From Pedobacter sp. N36a (lineage in GTDB: Bacteria > Bacteroidota > Bacteroidia > Sphingobacteriales > Sphingobacteriaceae): DNA of 64,000 nucleotides. Location of the stretch: contig NZ_JACSZW010000010.1 of the NCBI RefSeq assembly GCF_014472395.1, forward strand, positions 1 to 64,000, written 5' to 3'. Each line of letters starts with the position of its first letter. Within the stretch, counting starts at the first letter, position 1. A program made the translations under genes and the position numbers. The notes beneath the pieces are model-generated. The model worked only from the letters and a program-made list of their open reading frames with translations. It did no database searches and had not been told where the DNA came from. This document shows positions 50,555 through 59,318 of the stretch, piece by piece.

Positions 50555-52447
50555 TTATTTCTGAGATTTTTCGACGATCTCATCTACAACGGCTGGATCC
50601 AGCAAGGTGCTGATGTCTCCAAGATTGCTGATGTCGCCTTCCGCGATTTTTCTTAAAATGCGTCGCATGATTTTACCTGATCTTGTTTTAGGTAATCCGC
50701 TTACAAAAAGAATTTTATCGGGTTTAGCAATGGCACCAATTACACGGGTTACGGTTTGTAAGATGTCTTTACGGGTAAGATCTGCATCATTGTGGATATT
50801 AGGGAAAATAACAAAAGCATAGATACCTTGTCCTTTTACCTCATGCGGGAAGCCGACTACTGCACTTTCCACTACACCTGCGTGCATATTGATGGCGTTT
50901 TCAACTTCCGCAGTGCCAATACGGTGACCGGATACGTTGATCACGTCATCTACTCTGCCCGTGATTCTATAATAACCATCTTCATCTCTTAAGCAGCCAT
51001 CACCAGTAAAGTAAAGGTTTTCATAAGTAGAGAAATAAGTCAGTTTACAGCGCTCATGATCACCATAAGTGGTTCTGAGCATCCCTGGCCATGGAAATTT
51101 GATACAAAGGTTACCATTCACACCATTTCCTTCAATTTCTTTTCCGTTTTCATCCACTAGGATCGGTTGAATACCCGGTAATGGTAAGGTAGCGAAACTA
51201 GGTTTTGTTGGGGTTACGAACGCAATAGGAGAGATCATGATGCCACCAGTTTCTGTTTGCCACCAGGTATCTACAATCGGACATTCTTTTTTTCCAATGT
51301 TTTCATCAAACCAATGCCATGCTTCCTCATTGATGGGTTCTCCTACGGAGCCCAATACGCGAAGAGAACTCATGTCGATGCCGTTTAAAGGCTCTAGTCC
51401 GAAGCTCATCAAAGAACGGATCGCCGTTGGCGCAGTATATAAGATATTTACTTTATGTTTTTCTACCACCTGCCACATTCTGGAAGCATCTGGATAAGTA
51501 GGGATACCTTCAAACATCAGCGTGGTTGCACCTTGAGAAAGCGGGCCATACACGATGTAAGAGTGACCGGTGATCCAGCCAATGTCAGCAGTACAGAAAA
51601 ATACTTCGTCTTTCTGGTAATTAAATACGTTAGAGAAAGTATATCCCGCATAGACCATATAACCGCCAATGGTATGTACTACACCTTTTGGTTTACCGGT
51701 AGAGCCGGAAGTATATAAGATGAACAACAGATCTTCGGCATCCATTTCTTCTGCCGGACAGTTGGTGTCTACTAGCTTAATTTCATCTTCCCACCAGATG
51801 TCGCGGCCTTTCAGCATGGATACTGGTGTTCTGGTATGGGTTAAAACGATCACACGTTCTACGGTTGGACATCCGATCAGGGCATCATCAATTACTTCTT
51901 TCAATTGAATCTGCTTGTTTCCTCTGAATGCACCATCAGCAGTGATCACGACCTTACATTCCGCGTCATTGATCCTGTCGGCAATAGATTTGGCAGAAAA
52001 TCCACCAAAAACTACGGAGTGTACTGCACCAATACGGGCACAGGCCAATACGGCAACGGCAAGTTCCGGCACCATTGGCATGTAAATACAGACACGGTCG
52101 CCTTTTTTAACACCATTCTTCTTCAGCACGTTTGCGAAGCGGCAAACTTGCTCATGCAGTATTTTATAACTTAAGGTAATGCTGTCTTTTGTTGGGTCGT
52201 TAGGCTCCCAGATAATGGCTGGTTTATCCCCATTTTCTGCCAGATGACGGTCTAGACAGTTTTCTGTGATGTTTAATTTAGCGCCCTCGAACCATTTGAT
52301 GTTTGGTTCTGAGAAGTTCCAGGATAGTACTTTATCCCATTTCTTTCTCCACAAGAAATTATCAGCGATCCCTGCCCAGAATTGTTCAGGTTGGTCCACG
52401 CTCAACTTATAAGTTTCTTGATACTCTTCAATCGAATTAATTTGCAT
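50555..52447 (-). CDS. acs: acetyl-CoA synthetase
   Basis: A 630-residue AMP-forming enzyme that makes acetyl-CoA from acetate, ATP and CoA. The adenylate-forming core motif YTSGSTGKPKG is at residues 245-255; WWQTETGG and YFTGDGCLRDEDGYYRITGRVDD follow; the regulatory, acetylatable Lys592 is in TRSGKIMRR near the C-terminus. Length and order are normal. A canonical Bacteroidota promoter lies 30-60 bases upstream, giving a short leader of about 20 nt. It ends at a shared terminator. Confidence 0.97.
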   Translation of the reverse strand: MQINSIEEYQETYKLSVDQPEQFWAGIADNFLWRKKWDKVLSWNFSEPNIKWFEGAKLNITENCLDRHLAENGDKPAIIWEPNDPTKDSITLSYKILHEQVCRFANVLKKNGVKKGDRVCIYMPMVPELAVAVLACARIGAVHSVVFGGFSAKSIADRINDAECKVVITADGAFRGNKQIQLKEVIDDALIGCPTVERVIVLTHTRTPVSMLKGRDIWWEDEIKLVDTNCPAEEMDAEDLLFILYTSGSTGKPKGVVHTIGGYMVYAGYTFSNVFNYQKDEVFFCTADIGWITGHSYIVYGPLSQGATTLMFEGIPTYPDASRMWQVVEKHKVNILYTAPTAIRSLMSFGLEPLNGIDMSSLRVLGSVGEPINEEAWHWFDENIGKKECPIVDTWWQTETGGIMISPIAFVTPTKPSFATLPLPGIQPILVDENGKEIEGNGVNGNLCIKFPWPGMLRTTYGDHERCKLTYFSTYENLYFTGDGCLRDEDGYYRITGRVDDVINVSGHRIGTAEVENAINMHAGVVESAVVGFPHEVKGQGIYAFVIFPNIHNDADLTRKDILQTVTRVIGAIAKPDKILFVSGLPKTRSGKIMRRILRKIAEGDISNLGDISTLLDPAVVDEIVEKSQK

Positions 52448-52860
52448 GATTTGGTTTATGTCAACAACTAAAACTCAAATATAACTTTATTCGGTTCTTG
52501 TCAAAATTTTAATATGATGTTTTAGACTTGTTTTTTATGTGATTTTTGTAAGAAAGGCGGAATATTGATGCTTTTATTGTAATTTATTGAAGATGTAATG
52601 GGAAATTTTAAGTCTGAACGCAAAGCTTTGCGTAATTCATTAAATGTAGGCATTTAATTGCTGGAATTGTGAGTTAAGCTATTGATTTACTGTCGGTATG
52701 GCGGGGGTTGATTGCTGGTCGGCGGTGACTTTCCCATGAACTACCTATTTTTGAAAAAATAGGTATATATAATAGTTACATTATAGGATATGAAATTTGT
52801 TCCACTATTTTTAAACTAAAGGCGATTTCAATTGTCTATTCCTTATCTAACCTGTCAGAT
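52448..52860. other. gene-free stretch with two perfect palindromes
   Basis: A 413-base divergent region between acs and an unknown gene. Besides the acs promoter it contains ACGCAAAGCTTTGCGT (52618-52633), a perfect 16-bp palindrome, and a 10-bp inverted repeat ACCTATTTTT/AAAAATAGGT around GA (52743-52764). No open frame of useful length is seen. Confidence 0.5.
52476..52505 (-). promoter_or_regulatory. acs promoter
   Basis: On the minus strand TTTG (52505-52502) and TATATTTG (52483-52476) are both exact consensus elements separated by 18 bases. The predicted start near 52470 gives acs a leader of about 20 nt. Confidence 0.75.
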
Positions 52861-53298
52861 ATGAGCAAACAGTTGTACGATCAGATTTCAGGGACGTTAA
52901 GAAGGGCGGAACTGGCGAACCAACATTACCAGACGGAATCCTTAAAATGGAATCTCGATCCGCATAAGTCTGCGCATCAGGAAATGAGAGCAGCCTTGAA
53001 AGAAATCTATGAAGTACGGATTCCGCTGAGGATTGTATCGATGATGAAAGCCATCGCGCTTCCAGGGTTAAATGAATTGATTTTACATGAAGTACTGCAT
53101 CCTGAACTTCATACTTTTCAACCGGCTTATGGTGTAACACCAACATTATACCATTTAGAAGAATATAAAACAGTTTGGTTACAGCAATTGGGAACTGAGG
53201 AAAAGCCTGAACTGATCCATTATATGAACGATTTGCGGAGATATGTCTTACAATTTGAAAACCTATTGGGTGATTTAGAAGAATCTGTCGCTTCGTAA
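52861..53298 (+). CDS. protein of unknown function
   Basis: A 145-residue soluble protein, mainly helical (MSKQLYDQISGTLRRAELAN start; QEMRAALKEIYEVRIPLRIV; YHLEEYKTVWLQQL; MNDLRRYVLQFENLLGDLEE). There is no signal peptide or membrane helix and I recognise no family. A longer frame on the opposite strand overlaps it fully, but this one has a balanced composition and a plausible helical pattern. It lies upstream of the ribosomal protein genes and is separated from them by the structured-looking element at 53321-53372 and a promoter. Confidence 0.7.
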   Translation: MSKQLYDQISGTLRRAELANQHYQTESLKWNLDPHKSAHQEMRAALKEIYEVRIPLRIVSMMKAIALPGLNELILHEVLHPELHTFQPAYGVTPTLYHLEEYKTVWLQQLGTEEKPELIHYMNDLRRYVLQFENLLGDLEESVAS

Positions 53299-53320
53299 TC
53301 CGTAGAAATGTTGTATATTG

Positions 53321-53372
53321 CACCCCGAGAGCATCCAGGGTAGGGATCTGGGCAGCAGTCCGTAACACGCTG
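53321..53372 (+). ncRNA. structured-looking element before rpmB, unassigned
   Basis: A short GC-rich island in AT-rich surroundings. CCAG (53335-53338) can pair with CTGG (53348-53351), extended by GC pairs across a two-base bulge, and CAGC can pair with GCTG near the end (53354-53372). A weak -7-like TATATTGC lies just upstream (53314-53321), which would start a transcript at the element. The rpmB promoter lies downstream of it, so it may be a small independent RNA, a 3' end of the preceding gene, or a long leader. I cannot match it to a known riboswitch or ribosomal-protein leader. Confidence 0.3.
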
Positions 53373-53402
53373 TAAATAAATTCAAAATATTTTAGATACC
53401 TA

Positions 53403-53434
53403 CTTGATGATTACAAATATTTTATTGATATTTG
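53403..53434 (+). promoter_or_regulatory. rpmB promoter
   Basis: CTTG (53403-53406), 20 bases of spacer and GATATTTG (53427-53434) followed by CACA resemble the Bacteroidota promoter, with one mismatch in each element. The predicted start near 53440 gives a leader of about 45 nt. Confidence 0.5.
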
Positions 53435-53484
53435 CACACTCTTAAAAAAATTAAGAAAACATAATTAACACTATATTTAAAGGC

Positions 53485-53718
53485 ATGTCTAGAGTTTGTG
53501 ATTTAACCGGAAAAATGGCAATGACAGGTTTTAATGTTTCTCACTCAAACGTTAAAACTAAGCGTAAGTTTTATCCCAACTTACAACTTCAGAAATTTTA
53601 TATTCCTGATGAGGATCGTTGGATAACCCTGAAAGTTTCTACTTCAGCTATCAAAACCATTAATAAAATTGGTATTACTGAGGCGATCAATCGCTTCATG
53701 AAAAAAGGATATTTGTAA
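53485..53718 (+). CDS. rpmB: 50S ribosomal protein bL28
   Basis: A 77-residue basic protein, MSRVCDLTGKMAMTGFNVSHS at the start with NVKTKRKFYPNLQ behind it, which is the bL28 signature, and a C-terminus VSTSAIKTINKIGITEAI. It is part of the large ribosomal subunit near the E site. It is the first gene of the run bL28-bL33-bL38. Confidence 0.97.
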   Translation: MSRVCDLTGKMAMTGFNVSHSNVKTKRKFYPNLQLQKFYIPDEDRWITLKVSTSAIKTINKIGITEAINRFMKKGYL

Positions 53719-53758
53719 ATAACATTGGTTGATGTGAATCGACCTTAAGATTAATAAA

Positions 53759-53941
53759 ATGGCAAAAAAAGGTAACAGAGTACAAGTTATTCTAGAGTGT
53801 ACGGAGCATAAAACTAGTGGCATGCCTGGTATGTCTAGATATATCTCTACTAAAAACCGTAAAAACACTACTGAGAGATTAGAATTGAAAAAATTCAATC
53901 CAGTTTTGAAAAAGGTAACTGTACATAAAGAAATTAAGTAA
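53759..53941 (+). CDS. rpmG: 50S ribosomal protein bL33
   Basis: A 60-residue basic protein, MAKKGNRVQVILECTEHKTSG start, with YISTKNRKNTTERLELKKFNP and VHKEIK at the C-terminus, all typical of bL33. Of the zinc-binding Cys pairs found in some forms only one Cys remains, so this is the zinc-free type. It lies 40 bases after rpmB. Confidence 0.97.
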   Translation: MAKKGNRVQVILECTEHKTSGMPGMSRYISTKNRKNTTERLELKKFNPVLKKVTVHKEIK

Positions 53942-53979
53942 TACATTTAGTATTTAACTAAATACAATCTATTTAGATC

Positions 53980-54138
53980 ATGGCAAAAAAGGTAGTTGCA
54001 ACCCTTAAAACGGGAAAAGGTAAAGAATATTCGAAAGTTATTACGATGACTAAATCACCTAGAACAGGTGCATATTCTTTCAAAGAAGTTATTGTTCACA
54101 ACGATCACGTTCAAGATGCTATTGCATCCAAAAAATAA
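53980..54138 (+). CDS. DUF4295 protein, probable ribosomal protein bL38
   Basis: A 52-residue very basic protein, MAKKVVATLKTGKGKEYSKV start, then TKSPRTGAYSFKEVIVHNDHV. DUF4295 proteins encoded after rpmG are found in Bacteroidota and were identified, from memory of the Flavobacterium johnsoniae ribosome structure, as an extra large-subunit protein named bL38. Size, charge and gene order all fit. It starts 39 bases after rpmG and ends at a hairpin before ftsY. Confidence 0.92.
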   Translation: MAKKVVATLKTGKGKEYSKVITMTKSPRTGAYSFKEVIVHNDHVQDAIASKK

Positions 54139-54158
54139 TTTTAATATTTAATTATATT

Positions 54159-54192
54159 AAAGCCGTCCCTTTTAAATGGGAGGGCTTTTTTT
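54159..54192 (+). terminator. terminator after the ribosomal genes
   Basis: AGCCGTCCC (54161-54169) pairs with GGGAGGGCT (54178-54186) with one internal mismatch and is followed by T7. It stands between DUF4295 and ftsY and may be partial, letting some transcripts continue into ftsY. Confidence 0.7.
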
Positions 54193-54209
54193 GTTTAATT
54201 AGACATTGT

Positions 54210-55172
54210 ATGGGTTTATTCGATTTTTTCAAGAAAAAGGAAACTGCTCCCGAAGCGCAGGAAGCTCTAGACAAGGGTTTAGAGAAAACTAAAGAGGGCT
54301 TTTTGAGTAAAATCACGAAGGCCGTTGCGGGGAAGTCGACAGTAGATGATGATGTGCTCGATAGTCTTGAGGAAGTTTTAGTGACTTCCGATGTTGGTGT
54401 AACCACCACCCTAAAAATTATTGACCGTATTCAAGCTCGTGTAGCTAAAGACAAGTATTTATCCACCTCAGAACTGCACCGTTTGCTACGCGATGAGATA
54501 CAATTGATGCTTTCTGAAAACAACAGCAATGACTTCCGTAAGTTTGAATATGGACAGCATAAGCCTTATGTGATCATGGTAGTTGGTGTAAATGGGGTAG
54601 GTAAAACTACGACTATTGGCAAACTCGCCCATAAACTGAAAGCTGAAGGGCTAAGTGTAGTTTTAGGTGCAGCCGATACCTTCAGAGCAGCCGCAGTAGA
54701 ACAGATCAAACTTTGGGGAGAACGTGTTGGCGTAAGAGTAGTGGCACAGGCAATGGGTTCCGATCCTGCCTCTGTAGCTTACGATACTTTGCAGTCGGCA
54801 GTTGCCAATGGCGAAGATGTAGTGATCATTGATACTGCCGGACGTTTACACAATAAAATCGGCCTGATGAATGAATTGGGCAAAATCAAACATGTGATGG
54901 AAAAGGTAATTCCTAATGCACCGCATGAAATATTATTGGTATTGGATGGTTCAACAGGACAAAATGCCTTTGAACAATGCAAACAGTTTACTGAGGCGAC
55001 CGACGTAAATGCATTGGCCATTACCAAACTGGATGGTACCGCTAAAGGTGGTGTCGTGATTGGGATTTCTGATCAGTTTAAAATCCCAGTAAAATATATA
55101 GGCGTTGGCGAAAGCGTAAATGACCTGCAATTATTTGACAAAAAAGCATTTGTAGACAGCTTGTTTAACTAG
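54210..55172 (+). CDS. ftsY: signal recognition particle receptor FtsY
   Basis: A 320-residue SRP GTPase that docks ribosome-nascent chain complexes at the membrane. The short N-terminus carries only a small acidic and basic lead (MGLFDFFKKK, an amphipathic membrane-binding helix), followed by the N domain and the G domain: GVNGVGKTTTIGKLA (residues 126-140), DTFRAAAVEQ, IDTAGRLHN and TKLDGTAKGG. The long acidic A domain of E. coli FtsY is missing, as in many Bacteroidota. It lies close behind the ribosomal genes. Confidence 0.97.
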   Translation: MGLFDFFKKKETAPEAQEALDKGLEKTKEGFLSKITKAVAGKSTVDDDVLDSLEEVLVTSDVGVTTTLKIIDRIQARVAKDKYLSTSELHRLLRDEIQLMLSENNSNDFRKFEYGQHKPYVIMVVGVNGVGKTTTIGKLAHKLKAEGLSVVLGAADTFRAAAVEQIKLWGERVGVRVVAQAMGSDPASVAYDTLQSAVANGEDVVIIDTAGRLHNKIGLMNELGKIKHVMEKVIPNAPHEILLVLDGSTGQNAFEQCKQFTEATDVNALAITKLDGTAKGGVVIGISDQFKIPVKYIGVGESVNDLQLFDKKAFVDSLFN

Positions 55173-55213
55173 TTTTTAGTTCAGCAGAAGAATTCTACTC
55201 CAAATAAAAAATC

Positions 55214-56548
55214 ATGAATACAAAAACCACATCTAAAATCATTCCCGTTAAAAAACCTAAAATCAATGTAATTACTTTGGGTTGTTCTAAAAACCTTTAC
55301 GATTCAGAAGTTTTGATGGGGCAGCTTCGTGGCAATAGCATGGATGTGGTCCATGAATCCGATAAAATGGGGAAAGATGATATTGTAGTCATCAATACCT
55401 GCGGTTTTATCGATAATGCCAAGCAAGAATCTATTGATACGATTTTACAATATAGTGAGCTGAAAGAGGCTGGTAAGATTTCCAAGGTGATTGTAACCGG
55501 ATGTCTATCTGAAAGGTACAAACCAGAGCTGGAATCAGAAATCACCAATGTAGATGCTTTCTTTGGTACCAACGATCTAAACAATATCTTACATTCATTA
55601 GGTGCAAATTATAAGCATGAACTGATTGGAGAAAGGTTATTGACCACTCCTTCTCATTTCGCTTATTTTAAAATTGCAGAAGGCTGTAACCGCCCATGCT
55701 CTTTCTGTGCCATTCCTTTGATGCGTGGAAAACACGTTTCCAGAGATATGAATGAACTGGTAAATGAAGCAAAAATTTTAGCAGCTAATGGGACAAAAGA
55801 ATTAATTCTGATTGCACAGGATCTGACTTATTACGGTTTAGACATTTACGGAAAACGTAATCTGGATGAATTGTTAAGACGTCTTTCTGATGTCAATGGA
55901 ATCGAATGGATCAGGCTGCAATATGCTTATCCTTCAGGTTTCCCAATGGAGATTTTAGATGCAATGAACGAACGTGATAACATCTGTAAATACCTGGATA
56001 TGCCTTTACAGCACATCACAGATAACATGCTGAAATCTATGCGTCGTGGTATTACGAAACAAAAAACCATTGATATTGTGAACCAAATCAGAGATAAAGT
56101 GCCTAATATCGCTATGCGTACTACTTTAATTTGTGGTTATCCAGGCGAAACAGAAGCAGATTTCGAAGAGATGCTAAGCTGGGTGGAAGATACCAGATTC
56201 GATAGATTAGGTTGTTTCACTTATTCTCATGAAGAAAAAACTCATGCCCATGACCTGGTTGATGATGTACCTGCAGAAGTAAAACAGGAGCGTGTAGATG
56301 CCATCATGGAATTACAGCAAGGGATTTCTTATGAAATCAATCAGGAAAAAATCGGTCATACCTATAAAGTATTGGTAGATAGAAAAGAAGGTGATTTCTT
56401 TATTGGAAGAACTGAATTTGACTCTCCTGAGGTTGATAATGAGGTTTTAATTGATGCTAAAACAGGTTATGCTGCTAATGGAAGCTTCGTAAATGTGAAG
56501 ATTGACAGAGCTGAGGATTTCGATCTATATGGACAAATTGTAAAATAA
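55214..56548 (+). CDS. rimO: ribosomal protein S12 methylthiotransferase RimO
   Basis: A 444-residue radical-SAM enzyme that adds a methylthio group to an Asp of ribosomal protein S12. The N-terminal UPF0004 domain starts INVITLGCSKNLYDSE with its Cys residues, the radical-SAM cluster Cys158, Cys162 and Cys165 sit in EGCNRPCSFCAIP, and a C-terminal TRAM domain (about 380-444) follows. The LGCSKNLYDSE motif favours RimO over MiaB. It starts about 40 bases after ftsY in the same direction. Confidence 0.96.
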   Translation: MNTKTTSKIIPVKKPKINVITLGCSKNLYDSEVLMGQLRGNSMDVVHESDKMGKDDIVVINTCGFIDNAKQESIDTILQYSELKEAGKISKVIVTGCLSERYKPELESEITNVDAFFGTNDLNNILHSLGANYKHELIGERLLTTPSHFAYFKIAEGCNRPCSFCAIPLMRGKHVSRDMNELVNEAKILAANGTKELILIAQDLTYYGLDIYGKRNLDELLRRLSDVNGIEWIRLQYAYPSGFPMEILDAMNERDNICKYLDMPLQHITDNMLKSMRRGITKQKTIDIVNQIRDKVPNIAMRTTLICGYPGETEADFEEMLSWVEDTRFDRLGCFTYSHEEKTHAHDLVDDVPAEVKQERVDAIMELQQGISYEINQEKIGHTYKVLVDRKEGDFFIGRTEFDSPEVDNEVLIDAKTGYAANGSFVNVKIDRAEDFDLYGQIVK

Positions 56549-56560
56549 ATTTGTGATGTA

Positions 56561-56589
56561 TTGACTTCTGGTTTATTAACTTAAATTCG
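56561..56589 (+). promoter_or_regulatory. bshC promoter, predicting a leaderless mRNA
   Basis: TTG (56561-56563), 18 bases of spacer, and TAAATTCG (56582-56589), which matches TAnnTTTG except for one position. The box ends 5 bases before the bshC ATG, so transcription would begin at or next to the start codon. Confidence 0.5.
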
Positions 56590-56594
56590 TAGCA

Positions 56595-58184
56595 ATGCAG
56601 GCCAAATACATCTCTTACCAGGAAACCAATGCCTTCTCCACCGCTGTACTGGATTACATCGACGGAAAGGACCAGTTAAGTGCTTTTTATAAGTACACGC
56701 CAGATTTCGAAGGCTTTGCTAAAGCCATCGCTAATCGCGATTTTAAAGGAAATAGGTCTGTATTGACTGAGGTTCTGAAAAAGCAATATACCACCATTGA
56801 AGCACCCGCTTTAGTGGAAGAAAATATACAACTTCTAGCTGATGACCGGACTTATACCATTACCACCGGTCATCAGCTTAATATCTTTACCGGTCCTCTT
56901 TATTTCATTTATAAGATCGTAACGGCCATTAACCTTGCAAAAGAGTTAAAGGAGAAGTTTCCGAATGAAAACTTCGTACCCGTTTATTGGATGGCTACCG
57001 AAGACCATGATTTTGAAGAGATCAACCATGTGAAAATCGAGGATAGGAAGCTCAGCTGGAATAAAAATGCAGCCGGAGCAACGGGAAGATTAAGTACCAA
57101 AGACATCACAGAAACCTTATTGGCTTATAAAGGTTACCTCGGCATTACCGAGAATGGCTTGCAATTGGCTGAATTGGTAGAAAAGGCATATGGAACACAT
57201 GAAAAACTTTCTGATGCCACCAGAGAACTGGTCAATGGCTTATTTGGAAAGTATGGATTGGTTTGCGTAGATGCGGATGAACCTGCGCTTAAAAAGCAAT
57301 TCGCGCTTATTATCGAAGCCGATATTATTGGTCAGCATAGCTTTAAACATATTTCTGAAAGCAATGCCGCTTTAGAAAGCAAGGGTTATAAAACTCAGGT
57401 AAACCCTAGAGAAATTAACTTCTTTTACATGACAGACCAGTTAAGGGAACGTATTGTAGAAGAAGAGGAAGTGTTTAAAGTCATGAATACTGACATCCAG
57501 TTCAGCCTTGATGAATTAAAAAAAGAAATCAATGACTTTCCTGAACGCTTTAGTCCGAATGTAGTGATGCGCCCGGTATATCAGGAAGTGATTCTGCCAA
57601 ATCTGGCTTATATTGGCGGAGGTGCAGAGCTGACCTACTGGTTACAGCTAAAATCAAATTTCGATTATTATCAGGTGGATTTTCCAGTGTTGTTGCTTAG
57701 AAACTCTGCATTAGTGATCGATAAACGTTCTGAATTAAAAATGCAGATTCTTGGTATCAGTCATAAAGATTTATTCAAAACTAACGAAGCACTTAAAAAC
57801 GATTGGATCAAAGCCCATGTTAATTTACAGCTGACATTAGGGGATGAACAACGTACATTGAGTGCTATTTTTGATCAGATCAAGCTCAATGCTTATAAAA
57901 TAGATAAAACGCTTTCTCAATCGGCAGATGCTGCTAAAACGAAAGCTTTAAAATTGATTGTCAATTTGGAGAAGAAAATGCTCAGGGCTGAAAAGCGAAA
58001 GCATGATACTTCCTTATCACAAATTGACAATTTAAAAGGGAAACTTTTCCCAACAGGGGTGCTGCAGGAGCGGGTGCTGAATATCGCACCTTTGTATGTA
58101 GCCTATGGCGAGGACTTTATCGCTTCCCTGATTTTGAATTTCAAACCATTGGACCATCAGTTTACGGTTCTATTTGCTTCATAA
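56595..58184 (+). CDS. bshC: bacillithiol biosynthesis cysteine-adding enzyme BshC
   Basis: A 529-residue enzyme that adds cysteine to glucosaminyl-malate, the last step of bacillithiol synthesis. Family marks are ITTGHQLNIFTGPLYFIYKIV (about 90-110), YWMATEDHDFEEINH, and PNVVMRPVYQEVILPNLAYIGGGAE, followed by a C-terminal coiled-coil and helical part. Length is normal. bshA and bshB are not in the window. The Ldh-family gene follows after 3 bases, so the two are co-transcribed. Confidence 0.96.
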   Translation: MQAKYISYQETNAFSTAVLDYIDGKDQLSAFYKYTPDFEGFAKAIANRDFKGNRSVLTEVLKKQYTTIEAPALVEENIQLLADDRTYTITTGHQLNIFTGPLYFIYKIVTAINLAKELKEKFPNENFVPVYWMATEDHDFEEINHVKIEDRKLSWNKNAAGATGRLSTKDITETLLAYKGYLGITENGLQLAELVEKAYGTHEKLSDATRELVNGLFGKYGLVCVDADEPALKKQFALIIEADIIGQHSFKHISESNAALESKGYKTQVNPREINFFYMTDQLRERIVEEEEVFKVMNTDIQFSLDELKKEINDFPERFSPNVVMRPVYQEVILPNLAYIGGGAELTYWLQLKSNFDYYQVDFPVLLLRNSALVIDKRSELKMQILGISHKDLFKTNEALKNDWIKAHVNLQLTLGDEQRTLSAIFDQIKLNAYKIDKTLSQSADAAKTKALKLIVNLEKKMLRAEKRKHDTSLSQIDNLKGKLFPTGVLQERVLNIAPLYVAYGEDFIASLILNFKPLDHQFTVLFAS

Positions 58185-58187
58185 ATA

Positions 58188-59273
58188 ATGATTTTTCACA
58201 CTTTTACAGAACAAAATTTACGTCAATTTACGGAAAGGGTATTCCTGAAAATGGGATGTCCGGCAGCAGATGCACAACTGGCAGCAGATGTATTGCTAAA
58301 ATCGGATTTGCGTGGAATAGATTCTCATGGGGTAGCCAGGTTAAGCGGCTATGTCAGGTTATGGGAAAAAGAACGCATCAATGCTACACCTAATGTACGT
58401 GTGGTTCATGAAACACCAACCACTGCCACAGTAGATGGAGATGCAGGACTAGGGCTGGTAGTTGCTCCTTTTGCCATGAAAGTAGCGATAGAGAAAGCAA
58501 AAGTTTATGGTAGTGGATGGGTTTCGGTTAAAAATTCTAATCATTTTGGGATTGCCGGATACCATGCCTTAATGGCGGTAGAACAAGATATGATCGGGGT
58601 AAGTATGACGAACGCGAGTCCGCTCGTGGCACCCACTTATGCCAATGAAAGGTTATTGGGTACTAACCCGATGTGTTATGCTTTTCCTGCTGGAAAATAT
58701 CCTCCTGTAGTGGTGGATATGGCTACTGCTGCGGCAGCGAATGGGAAATTGGAAATCGCTCAAAGAGCAAATTTGCCTATTCCTGAAGGCTGGGTACAGG
58801 ATAAAGATGGAAATACCTCTACAAATCCACATCAATTAAAAGATGGTGGTTCTCTTTTACCTTTAGGCAGCGATAAAGACCATGGCAGTCATAAAGGATA
58901 TGGACTCAGTGCAACAGTAGATATTTTATCAGCTGTGCTGTCAGGGGCGAATTATGGTCCCTGGGTGCCTCCTTTTGTAGCCTTCCTAGAACCATCGGCC
59001 AATCCAGTTGGACAAGGGATCGGACATTTCTTTGGTGCAATGCGCATTGATGGATTCCGTCCGGCAGCAGATTTCAAAGACCATTTAGACAATTGGATTG
59101 AACGTTTTCAATCTGCAAAGACGATAAAAGAAGGTCAAAAGGTAGTGATTCCCGGAGAACCGGAATACGCTTTTGAACAGGAACGTAGGGTTCAGGGAAT
59201 ACCAATTATCGATGTGGTCGTAAATGACCTGAATGAACTGGCAGAAAAACTAGGGATTGAAGGCCTGGCTTAA
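58188..59273 (+). CDS. Ldh/MDH2-family oxidoreductase
   Basis: A 361-residue NAD(P)-dependent dehydrogenase of the malate/L-lactate family (not the classical Rossmann LDH). Marks are LKSDLRGIDSHGVARLSGYV, VKNSNHFGIAGYHALMA, TNASPLVAPTY and HGSHKGYGLSATVDILSAVL. The substrate may be malate, L-lactate, ureidoglycolate or a sulfo-compound; it cannot be decided here. It starts 3 bases after bshC and ends at a strong terminator. Confidence 0.93.
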   Translation: MIFHTFTEQNLRQFTERVFLKMGCPAADAQLAADVLLKSDLRGIDSHGVARLSGYVRLWEKERINATPNVRVVHETPTTATVDGDAGLGLVVAPFAMKVAIEKAKVYGSGWVSVKNSNHFGIAGYHALMAVEQDMIGVSMTNASPLVAPTYANERLLGTNPMCYAFPAGKYPPVVVDMATAAAANGKLEIAQRANLPIPEGWVQDKDGNTSTNPHQLKDGGSLLPLGSDKDHGSHKGYGLSATVDILSAVLSGANYGPWVPPFVAFLEPSANPVGQGIGHFFGAMRIDGFRPAADFKDHLDNWIERFQSAKTIKEGQKVVIPGEPEYAFEQERRVQGIPIIDVVVNDLNELAEKLGIEGLA

Positions 59274-59318
59274 ATTTAATCGCTCATTCCATTATTTGAG
59301 GTGCAACCTCAGTTCCTA

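Noticed and set aside
52847..53368. 173-codon frame on the minus strand
   Set aside because: It lies antisense to the plus-strand gene at 52861 and reads through the GC-rich element and the promoter gap; its composition looks like a reversed coding strand.
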